Assembly: GCA_945869935.1 (NCBI GenBank)
Contig: CAMBSA010000162.1
Span: 1 to 5,519, forward strand
Direction: 5' to 3'
Origin: Bordetella parapertussis
GTDB lineage: Bacteria > Pseudomonadota > Gammaproteobacteria > Burkholderiales > SG8-39
DNA length: 5,519 nt
Both the position numbers and the translations under genes were made by a program. Each line of letters starts with the position of its first letter. Position 1 is the stretch's first letter. This document shows, piece after piece, positions 1-4,542 of the stretch. The notes beneath the pieces are model-generated. The model worked only from the letters and a program-made list of their open reading frames with translations, was not told the origin of the DNA and did no database searches.

Positions 1-627
1 TGCCGCGGCGCCACCGGAGAGAAGGCAGAGCGCATCGCCCGACATCCGGGTATGCATGCGTTCGATCGCGCCGAGTTGCGCCTCGATGCATCCGCTCTCG
101 ATTGCATCGTCGGTTGCGACCGGCTCCGGAGTCCAGTGCCCGGACGCAAGTGGCAAACCGGCGGTATTGGAGGCAAGCGCCTGCTTCATCAAAACGGCAC
201 CGGGCAGAATGAGACCGCCGCGGAAACGTCCGTCCGTATCCAGCCGGTCCACGGTGGTCGCAGTACCCGCCATTACCACCACGCACGCGCCTTCATGCAA
301 GGAGCGCGCGCCTATCAACGCGGCCCAGCGGTCCGCACCGAGGCGCTCGGGTTCGTGATAGCCGTTGCGAACTCCGCATTGTGTCGCCTGCGCGCGGATC
401 CAGCGCGCGGCCACCGGCAGCCGCGCGAGGTGCGGCGCAAGCGCGGCCTGCGCTGATTCGCCCGCCACATTCGCAATCACGATCGAGCGCGGCGAAGGTA
501 GTGCGGCCCACTCCACGCCGAGGCCCTGCGAATCGGCGTAGATCGTGCCGCCACGTGCGATCCATCGTCCATCGAGCAACGCGCCCCATTTGATCCGCGA
601 ATTGCCGCAGTCGACGGCAAGGATCAT
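1..627 (-). CDS. coaX: Type III pantothenate kinase CoaX, C-terminus cut by the window edge
   Basis: CoaX phosphorylates pantothenate with ATP, the first step of coenzyme A synthesis, in the cytoplasm. The frame is open from the ATG at 627 to base 1, giving 209 residues. The family usually has about 240-260, so only the C-terminal part is missing. Visible motifs in order: the N-terminal phosphate/metal loop DCGNSRIKW (residues 6-14), the pantothenate-site motif ERLGADRW (94-101), the AGTATTVD segment (120-127), and GGLILPG (137-143) followed by the conserved TAGLP (155-159). In many family members the GTA motif is preceded by Asp (DxGTA). Here that position is Met119. The ATG overlaps the birA stop as ATGA, and a GAGG ribosome binding site lies 5 nt upstream inside birA (633-636), so translation is probably coupled. 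The order birA-coaX matches Bordetella, where the coaX homologue was first named Baf. The identification is firm; enzyme activity is inferred. Confidence 0.93.
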   Translation of the reverse strand, partial: MILAVDCGNSRIKWGALLDGRWIARGGTIYADSQGLGVEWAALPSPRSIVIANVAGESAQAALAPHLARLPVAARWIRAQATQCGVRNGYHEPERLGADRWAALIGARSLHEGACVVVMAGTATTVDRLDTDGRFRGGLILPGAVLMKQALASNTAGLPLASGHWTPEPVATDDAIESGCIEAQLGAIERMHTRMSGDALCLLSGGAAA

Positions 628-1607
628 GCGGGCCTCAGGGAGAGTTCGCCCGAATGAAATTGCCGGATCCCGCCCGCGACGCGCAATTCGAGCGCACCGT
701 CCGAAGCAACACCCAGCGCCTCCCCTTCGGCAACGGCCTGATCCGCAAGACGCAACGCGACCTGCCGCCCCTGGAAGGCATGATGACGCATCCACTCATC
801 ACGAAACGCAGCAAACCCTTCGCGCCCGAATTGTTCCAGCACCGCGCCGAGTTCACCGAGCACGGCTGCAAGCAAGACGCTGCGGCTCACGTGAACGCCC
901 GCCTGCGCGGTATCCGCCGCTGGCACTCCGATGGATTCGCGTGCGTGTCCGGACAGACGCATGTTGAGACCGATGCCGATCACCGCGGCGCACGGGCCCG
1001 ACGCATCGCCCACAAGTTCGATCAGGATCCCGCCAAGCTTTGCGGTTTCACCGGACTGATCCAGAAGGATGTCGTTCGGCCACTTCACCCTGACGCAGTT
1101 CGCGCCTAACCGTGATAGCGCGCGCAGGACAGCCACACCTGCCGCGAGAGACAGGCCGGACAGGTCCGATGCGCCGCACTCGAAATGCCATAGCGCAGAG
1201 AAGGTCAGGCTCGTGCCAATTGCGGAATGCCATTGCGCACCGCGCCGCCCCCTGCCCGCGTTCTGGCGCTCGCAAACGATCGCACTGGCATGTAGGGCAC
1301 CGACATTGGCGGCTGAACGCGCGCGCGCGACGAGCATCGTGTTGGTGGACTCGCATTCGTCCAGAATTTCGACCCGGAACGGCGAACCAGCCAGGTCCTC
1401 CAGACGGATCAGATCCACCGGCGCCGAGAGCCCGAACCCGCGGCCCCGCACCGCGATCACCCGAAGCCCGAGCGAATCCATCGCCTGCACGAGATCACCC
1501 AATTCCGAGCGGCTGCACCCAAGTTCGCGACGCAGAACTTCGCCGGAACGGAACTTGCCGTCGGCAAGCAGACGCAGAAGGAAGAAGGGGGACTGGCGTT
1601 CTGACAC
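624..1607 (-). CDS. birA: Bifunctional biotin-protein ligase / biotin operon repressor BirA
   Basis: BirA makes biotinyl-AMP and transfers biotin to the lysine of biotin carboxyl carrier domains. With an N-terminal winged helix it can also repress biotin genes. The protein has 327 residues, close to E. coli BirA (321). Residues 4-60 align with the E. coli DNA-binding domain (LLADGKFRSGEVL, then GRGFGL at 55-60). The catalytic domain has ESTNT at 86-90, the biotinyl-AMP loop AGRGRRG at 117-123, KWPNDI at 175-180, KLGGILIEL at 190-198 and IGIGLN at 210-215. The small C-terminal beta domain spans about 280-327 and ends FHSGELSLRPA. The start is GTG at 1607: no ATG, GTG or TTG lies between it and the in-frame stop upstream, and no purine-rich ribosome binding site precedes it. 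It is the first gene of a birA-coaX unit. The intact HTH suggests it still regulates, but no target operator was identified in this window. Confidence 0.96.
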   Translation of the reverse strand: MSERQSPFFLLRLLADGKFRSGEVLRRELGCSRSELGDLVQAMDSLGLRVIAVRGRGFGLSAPVDLIRLEDLAGSPFRVEILDECESTNTMLVARARSAANVGALHASAIVCERQNAGRGRRGAQWHSAIGTSLTFSALWHFECGASDLSGLSLAAGVAVLRALSRLGANCVRVKWPNDILLDQSGETAKLGGILIELVGDASGPCAAVIGIGLNMRLSGHARESIGVPAADTAQAGVHVSRSVLLAAVLGELGAVLEQFGREGFAAFRDEWMRHHAFQGRQVALRLADQAVAEGEALGVASDGALELRVAGGIRQFHSGELSLRPA

Positions 1608-1643
1608 GTGGAGGGTGCGAATCGATTCGCGAAAGACCGCTGG

Positions 1644-1652
1644 ATGCTAGCA
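1644..1652 (-). promoter_or_regulatory. Possible extended -10 element for birA-coaX
   Basis: On the minus strand, TGC followed by TAGCAT (1649 to 1644) resembles an extended -10 box. It would start RNA near base 1637, about 30 nt before the GTG of birA. No good -35 hexamer is found at the usual distance. This is a weak call, made because birA needs a promoter in this spacer or must be read through from the lipoprotein gene. Confidence 0.2.
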
Positions 1653-1734
1653 CAGGCTCTCGGGCGAACCGGGCTCACGCCCTCTCCATCCGCGGAAGGA
1701 ACCGCAGCATCGCGCTCTGCGCTGGACGTCCGCG

Positions 1735-1761
1735 CGACGATCCACGCGTGCAGGATCGTCG
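1735..1761 (-). terminator. Stem-loop downstream of the lipoprotein gene, possible terminator
   Basis: A perfect 9-bp inverted repeat, CGACGATCC (1735-1743) and GGATCGTCG (1753-1761), encloses a 9-nt loop. It begins 33 nt past the stop of the lipoprotein gene on the minus strand. No T run follows on either strand, so it is not a classic intrinsic terminator. It could stop or stabilise the lipoprotein mRNA, or be a protein-binding dyad ahead of birA. The rest of the 1608-1794 spacer shows only short palindromes such as GGACGTCC at 1724-1731. Confidence 0.3.
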
Positions 1762-1794
1762 TCGCACCAGTCACTGCGTGCCCGGCGCACTACC

Positions 1795-2163
1795 TCAACG
1801 CCACCAACGGAACGGGTAGGCGCGATTGAAGGGCGATCGGTAGGGCCACCCGGGAGCGGGATAGAGGCTTTGTTGCCGCCATGCTTCCTCACGGCGTATC
1901 GCCTCGAGATAGGTGGCCTGCATGTGATCAATCACCGCATCGGGCACACCCTGCTCCCGCAGCTTCGCAAGTTCCGATGCGCTGAGTCGATATACGCCTT
2001 GCGCCGCGTCGATACGCTGGATGATGTCCTGCACCGTCTTCCCCTCGCCCGCCATGACGACGATTTCCTGCGGGCTGGGCGGTGGCGGCAGAGGCGCAAA
2101 CGCTGCGCAAGCGGACAACAGCGCGAACACCGCGCACAGACCGGCCGATCGGAATAATTTCAC
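1795..2163 (-). CDS. Small lipoprotein of unknown function
   Basis: I do not recognise a named family. From a GTG at 2163 the product has 122 residues and begins with a compact lipoprotein signal, MKLFRSAGLCAVFALLSAC, with lipobox LSAC and Cys19 as the lipid-bearing residue. A proline stretch follows (PLPPPPSP, 24-31). Residues about 32-85 then hold two similar helical segments: VVMAGEGKTVQDIIQRI and LAKLREQGVPDAVIDHM share a hydrophobic-G-hydrophobic-hydrophobic spacing and look like an internal duplication. The last 20 residues are rich in Pro, Arg and aromatics and end FRWWR. A longer reading from an ATG at 2208 adds 15 residues (MSTMSRVASI...). I prefer the GTG because it gives a normal signal peptide and is preceded by GAGACGGG. 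Likely site: inner leaflet of the outer membrane, or the inner membrane. The gene stands alone, divergent from ugpB and 187 nt ahead of birA. That it is a lipoprotein gene is well supported; its role is unknown. Confidence 0.8.
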   Translation of the reverse strand: MKLFRSAGLCAVFALLSACAAFAPLPPPPSPQEIVVMAGEGKTVQDIIQRIDAAQGVYRLSASELAKLREQGVPDAVIDHMQATYLEAIRREEAWRQQSLYPAPGWPYRSPFNRAYPFRWWR

Positions 2164-2272
2164 GGTGCCCGTCTCATGAATAGATGCAACGCGTGACATA
2201 GTGCTCATCTTAGCGGGATAAGGATCCTATCGAATATTGCGGCCCGTAATGCAATTGGAATATGCTTTTGTC

Positions 2273-2303
2273 ATAGTCAGTTCCGCCCAACGGGACTGAC
2301 TGT
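2273..2303 (+). repeat. 13-bp stem-loop, possible RNA hairpin or operator
   Basis: Bases 2273-2285 (ATAGTCAGTTCCG) pair with 2291-2303 (CGGGACTGACTGT) around the 5-nt loop CCCAA. All 13 positions pair if two G-T wobbles are allowed on the plus strand. On the minus strand those two become A-C mismatches, so the structure favours a plus-strand RNA. The central AGTCAGT/ACTGACT arms are perfect, so a DNA-binding dyad is the alternative. Confidence 0.5.
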
Positions 2304-2328
2304 CCGCCGGCCCAGCATCAACGCCGGC

Positions 2329-2376
2329 AGAGCGGGGAAAACCCTCCCTTCCCCTGCTCTTTTTTCCCCCTTTTTT
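2329..2376 (+). terminator. Intrinsic-terminator-like hairpin with T runs on the plus strand
   Basis: AGAGC+GGGG (2329-2337) pairs with CCCC+GCTCT (2351-2360) as nine base pairs with one bulged T at 2355 and a 13-nt loop. It is followed at once by TTTTT, CCCCC and TTTTTT (to 2376). This has the form of a Rho-independent terminator. It lies upstream of the ugpB promoter and no plus-strand gene precedes it, so it either ends a non-coding transcript or insulates ugpB from read-through. An alternative fold pairs GGGGAAAA (2334-2341) with TTTTCCCC (2362-2369). Confidence 0.45.
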
Positions 2377-2401
2377 CTTGTCCCCCGCTGTTTTCTCATT
2401 T
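2342..2401 (+). other. Pyrimidine-rich tract
   Basis: In these 60 bases, 55 are C or T on the plus strand, including C5, T6 and two more C-rich blocks. Part of it forms the terminator-like hairpin tail. As RNA it is C-rich and G-poor, which resembles Rho loading sites. As DNA it is a polypurine/polypyrimidine block. It is non-coding in any frame I can defend. Confidence 0.6.
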
Positions 2402-2468
2402 GCATTCCGCGCACGTCCCGCCCGCTGCTTTGCCACGCGTGTCCGGACGTCCCGGCGCACGATGAGCC

Positions 2469-2474
2469 TATAAT
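2469..2474 (+). promoter_or_regulatory. -10 box of the ugpB promoter
   Basis: TATAAT is a perfect sigma-70 -10 hexamer, 28 nt before the ugpB ATG. RNA would start near 2480-2481, leaving a leader of about 22 nt. The expected -35 position (about 2446-2451, GACGTC) is poor. That spot is covered by short palindromes (CACGCGTG 2434-2441, GTCCGGAC 2441-2448, GGACGTCC 2445-2452), which suggests an activator or repressor site. No convincing Pho box was found. Confidence 0.65.
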
Positions 2475-2493
2475 TCCAAAGCCCCCTTCCTGC

Positions 2494-2499
2494 AAGAGG
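2494..2499 (+). promoter_or_regulatory. ugpB ribosome binding site, start ambiguous
   Basis: AAGAGG ends only 3 nt before the ATG at 2503, which is tighter than usual. An in-frame GTG at 2509 (codon 3) would have a 9-nt spacing. The product would differ by two residues ahead of the signal peptide, with no effect on the mature protein. Confidence 0.5.
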
Positions 2500-2502
2500 C
2501 TC

Positions 2503-3885
2503 ATGTCCGTGAAGCTCATGTTCGCCCACCCGCTTTCCATACTCGCCGCCACGGTGCTCGGGCTCGCCTCGATCGCAGCCTTCGCCGCCACACCGGCACC
2601 GCAAAAGTCGGCGCCCGCCGCCAAGAAGGAAGCCAAGCCCACCGACATCGTTCTCTGGCATTCCATGGACGACACGCTCGGTGTGGAACTCGATACCCTC
2701 GCTGAACACTTCAATGCGTCCCAGCGCGAATGGCGCATCGTGCCCGAGTACAAGGGCAGCTACGAAAAGGCACTCGAGGAAGGACTCGCGGCACAACGCG
2801 CCGGCAAGGGTCCGCATGTAATGCAGGTGGTCGAGGTGGGAACCGCCTCGGTGCTCGCTCAGCCGAAAATCTACAAGCCGGTCTTCCAGTTGATGGCAGA
2901 GACCGGCGAAAAACTCGACAACCGCAGCTTTTTCCCGGCGGTGAGTTCGTTCTTCAGCGACAACCAGGGCCGGCTGATCGCCATGCCGTTCAACAGCTCG
3001 ACAGCGGTGCTCTACATAAATCGCGATGCCTTCCGCAAAGCGGGACTCGACCCGGAGCAGCCGCCCAAGACATGGCGCGATGTGCAGGCGGCCGCCATCA
3101 AGCTCACCGACACCGATACCACGCGCTGCGGCTACACCACCGACTGGCAGTCCTGGGTGCATCTCGAGAATCTCACTGCGTGGCACAACGAGCCCTTCGC
3201 CGACAAGGCCAACGGCTTCGGCGGCCTGGATGCGAAACTCAACTTCAACACGATCCTGATGATCCGGCACATCGGCCTGCTCTCCTCGTGGGTGAAGAGC
3301 GGCCTGTTCAACTACTACGGGCACCGCAATGAGGGCGAGGCGAAATTCGCCGCGGGCGAGTGCGGGCTGCTGACCAGTTCATCCGCAAGCCGCGCAGACC
3401 TCGCGAAAAATGCCAAGTTCGACGTCGGCGTGTCGCCGCTGCCTTATTACGACGAGTTTCCCGGCGCCCCGTACAACACGGTGATCGGGGGCGCAAGTCT
3501 GTGGGCGATGACAGGCAAGAAGCCGGCCGAGTACAAGGGCGTCGCAAAATTCTTCGCCTGGCTGTCCCGCGCGGAAGTACAGGCGGACTGGCACCAGCGC
3601 ACCGGTTACATCCCGCTCACCGTTGCCGCATACGAACTCACCCGCAAGCAGGGCTTCTACGACAAGCAGCCCGGTGCGCTCGCCGCGATCCGCCAGCTCA
3701 CCCGCCGCACCGAACCCTACAGCAAGGGCGTGCGCCTTGGTGACTTCGTCAAGATCCGCGCCGTGATCGATGAAGAACTCGAAGCCGTCTGGGCGCAGCG
3801 CAAGACGCCCAAGGAGGCCCTCGACGAGGCGGTGGATCGGGGTAACGCGCTTCTGCGGGCATTCGAGCGCACGAACAAGCGCTGA
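2503..3885 (+). CDS. ugpB: Periplasmic sn-glycerol-3-phosphate-binding protein UgpB
   Basis: UgpB captures glycerol-3-phosphate and glycerophosphodiesters in the periplasm and hands them to the UgpAEC ABC importer. The protein has 460 residues (E. coli UgpB has 438). It opens with a Sec signal peptide likely cut after AFA (26-28), then an Ala/Pro/Lys-rich linker at about 29-47 that explains the extra length. From LWHSMDDTLG (51-60) it follows the E. coli protein throughout, for example GLDPEQPPKTW (181-191), IGGASLWAM (328-336) and VIDEELEAVW (421-430). Aligned by eye, the seven ligand contacts known from E. coli UgpB are all kept: Tyr87, Glu111, Ser166, Ser293, Gly330, Tyr369 and Arg419. The same substrate is therefore likely. 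No permease or ATPase gene follows within the window, so it is either an orphan binding protein or its partners lie elsewhere. It has its own TATAAT promoter. The identification is firm. Confidence 0.95.
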   Translation: MSVKLMFAHPLSILAATVLGLASIAAFAATPAPQKSAPAAKKEAKPTDIVLWHSMDDTLGVELDTLAEHFNASQREWRIVPEYKGSYEKALEEGLAAQRAGKGPHVMQVVEVGTASVLAQPKIYKPVFQLMAETGEKLDNRSFFPAVSSFFSDNQGRLIAMPFNSSTAVLYINRDAFRKAGLDPEQPPKTWRDVQAAAIKLTDTDTTRCGYTTDWQSWVHLENLTAWHNEPFADKANGFGGLDAKLNFNTILMIRHIGLLSSWVKSGLFNYYGHRNEGEAKFAAGECGLLTSSSASRADLAKNAKFDVGVSPLPYYDEFPGAPYNTVIGGASLWAMTGKKPAEYKGVAKFFAWLSRAEVQADWHQRTGYIPLTVAAYELTRKQGFYDKQPGALAAIRQLTRRTEPYSKGVRLGDFVKIRAVIDEELEAVWAQRKTPKEALDEAVDRGNALLRAFERTNKR

Positions 3886-3934
3886 TCCCGCTTCACCGGA
3901 GCCGGGCGTGCGCGTGACGTGCTTCACGCTGCTT

Positions 3935-3980
3935 CGTAAGCAATTGCAATAACCGGTCTTCGGCGTAACAATTCCTTACG
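3935..3980 (+). promoter_or_regulatory. Inverted repeat upstream of the small secreted protein gene, possible operator
   Basis: CGTAAGCAATTG (3935-3946) and CAATTCCTTACG (3969-3980) form a 12-bp inverted repeat with one mismatch and a 22-nt centre. The right half is itself a dyad, GCGTAA (3963-3968) and TTACGC (3976-3981). It touches a -35-like TTGCCA at 3982-3987, the place where an activator would sit. Arms of the GTAA/TTAC type are common in sites for OmpR-family response regulators; that link is only a suggestion. It could also act as a weak terminator for ugpB, but no T run follows. Confidence 0.4.
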
Positions 3981-3981
3981 C

Positions 3982-4008
3982 TTGCCACGCCCCCTGCGGC
4001 GTTAATCT
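3982..4008 (+). promoter_or_regulatory. Probable promoter of the small secreted protein gene
   Basis: TTGCCA (3982-3987) matches five of six -35 bases. The best -10 candidates are TAATCT (4003-4008, 15-nt spacer) or neighbouring T/A-rich hexamers in GTTAATCTGAAT, none at ideal spacing or sequence. A suboptimal -10 beside a dyad suggests activator dependence. The RNA would start near 4015, giving a leader of about 45-50 nt. Confidence 0.35.
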
Positions 4009-4062
4009 GAATGCACGTCGCGCAATCCGCCCGATAGCACAAGGACCGACAGGAGATTGACC

Positions 4063-4401
4063 ATGAATCGCATCACACTGAGCATCGTTCTTGCCGCACT
4101 CGCCGCACCGGCCTTCGCCCAGGCGCCCGCGCGCGACCCCGCCGCCACCCCGGGCGTGGACAGGCGTCAGGAAATCCAGCAACGCCGCATCGAGAAGGGC
4201 GTGAATTCCGGCCAGATAAACGAACGTGAAGCGGCAAGACTGCAGAAAGGTCAGGCGCGCGTCGAAAGAATGGAGGCAAAAACAAAGGAAGACGGCGTCG
4301 TGACCAAACAGGAGCGCGCCCGCCTTCAGCACGCAGAAAACGCCCAGAGCCGCCATATCGCCCGGGAAGCGCACGACCGTCAGCGCGTCGGCAAGAAATA
4401 G
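4063..4401 (+). CDS. Small secreted protein with two EF-hand-like repeats, function unknown
   Basis: The product has 112 residues. The ATG at 4063 has a good AGGAG ribosome binding site at 4051-4055 (7-nt spacing), so a TTG two codons earlier is not the start. The signal peptide is MNRITLSIVLAALAAPAFA, likely cut before Gln20, so the mature protein (about 93 residues, very basic and polar, no cysteine) is periplasmic or secreted. Two helix-loop-helix units repeat with a 28-residue period. The loop KGVNSGQINERE (45-56) precedes AARLQKGQARVERM, and KTKEDGVVTKQE (73-84) precedes RARLQHAENAQSRHI. Gly at loop position 6, Ile/Val at 8 and Glu at 12 fit an EF-hand, but positions 1 and 3 are Lys/Val or Lys/Lys instead of Asp, so calcium binding is doubtful. 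I recall similar uncharacterised proteins in Betaproteobacteria. It appears monocistronic, behind a possible operator. It is a real gene; its role is not known. Confidence 0.88.
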   Translation: MNRITLSIVLAALAAPAFAQAPARDPAATPGVDRRQEIQQRRIEKGVNSGQINEREAARLQKGQARVERMEAKTKEDGVVTKQERARLQHAENAQSRHIAREAHDRQRVGKK

Positions 4402-4433
4402 TCCGCCTTGTGGCAACCCCGCCTCGAGAGCGG

Positions 4434-4542
4434 CTAGGGAAGCTCTGATCAAGTCCCGATTGTGCAACGGATCGAACAGAGCATCCCTCTGGAGTGGGGG
4501 ATATACAAGGGGGCAATGCCCCCTTGTTCCGATACTCCCTAG
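4434..4542. mobile_element. Miniature palindromic element (IS5-type MITE-like) flanked by CTAG
   Basis: A 101-bp core (4438-4538) is flanked by CTAG at 4434-4437 and 4539-4542, the 4-bp target duplication typical of IS5-group transposons. The ends match as inverted repeats at 11 of 16 positions: GGAAGCTCTGATCAAG on the left and GGAGTATCGGAACAAG on the right. Inside, the core splits into two palindromic halves. In 4438-4486 the arms match at 13 bases over a 15-bp stem that includes two flanking bases. In 4491-4538 there is an outer GGAGT/ACTCC and an inner 10-bp stem. The tetranucleotide CTCT separates the halves. There is no coding capacity, so it would need a transposase in trans. A REP-type palindromic repeat is the main alternative. 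It sits between two convergent genes. Confidence 0.6.
4505..4527. terminator. GC-rich hairpin between convergent genes, possible two-way terminator
   Basis: ACAAGGGGGC (4505-4514) and GCCCCCTTGT (4518-4527) form a perfect 10-bp stem with a 3-nt loop. GGAGT (4491-4495) and ACTCC (4534-4538) can close it further out. It lies 11 nt past the phosphohexomutase stop on the minus strand and 103 nt past the small secreted protein stop on the plus strand. U-rich tails are short (TGTT on plus, TGTATAT on minus), so termination may be moderate in each direction. The hairpin is part of the CTAG-flanked element, which may have supplied a terminator to both genes. Confidence 0.5.

Larger units (their letters stand above)
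2273..2376 (+). ncRNA. Candidate small RNA or untranslated leader with three stem-loops
   Basis: Three consecutive hairpins read best on the plus strand and end in T runs, yet no plus-strand gene lies upstream. The parts are a 13-bp stem (2273-2303), a GCCGGC/GCCGGC stem (2306-2311 with 2323-2328), and a terminator-like stem (2329-2360). A weak promoter, TTGCGG (2237-2242), 18 nt, TATGCT (2261-2266), would start RNA near 2273, exactly at the first stem. The region could be a free RNA of roughly 95-105 nt. It could instead be an attenuator in a longer ugpB leader, though ugpB has its own TATAAT box further down. I recognise no known RNA family. The inference rests on structure only. Confidence 0.3.

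Noticed and set aside
293..589. A 98-codon minus-strand frame inside coaX
   Set aside because: It is a frame-shifted shadow of coaX, whose real frame shows all family motifs and runs to the window edge.
1318..1330. A short CG dinucleotide run
   Set aside because: It encodes part of the Arg-Ala-Arg-Ser-Ala stretch of BirA and is too short to be a meaningful repeat.
1112..1819. A 235-codon plus-strand frame opposite birA and the spacer
   Set aside because: The composition is dominated by Arg, Pro, Ala and Ser, as typical of a shadow frame, and it overlaps the intact birA on the other strand.
2388..2405. A Pho-box-like pair, CTGTTTT and TTTGCAT, 11 nt apart upstream of ugpB
   Set aside because: E. 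coli ugpB is in the Pho regulon, so I looked. Only about half of the consensus bases match and the site is more than 60 nt from the -10 box.
2227..3324. A 365-codon open frame on the minus strand opposite ugpB
   Set aside because: It lies antisense to a clear ugpB and has no family motif and no ribosome binding site. Long antisense frames are expected in GC-rich coding DNA.
3912..3942. Small hairpins after ugpB (GCGTGA/TCACGC and TGCTT/AAGCA)
   Set aside because: Stems of 5-6 bp without a T run are too weak to call a terminator.
4063..4401. Reading the small secreted protein as a Spy/CpxP-type chaperone
   Set aside because: It is small, basic and periplasmic, but lacks the LTxxQ motifs of that family.
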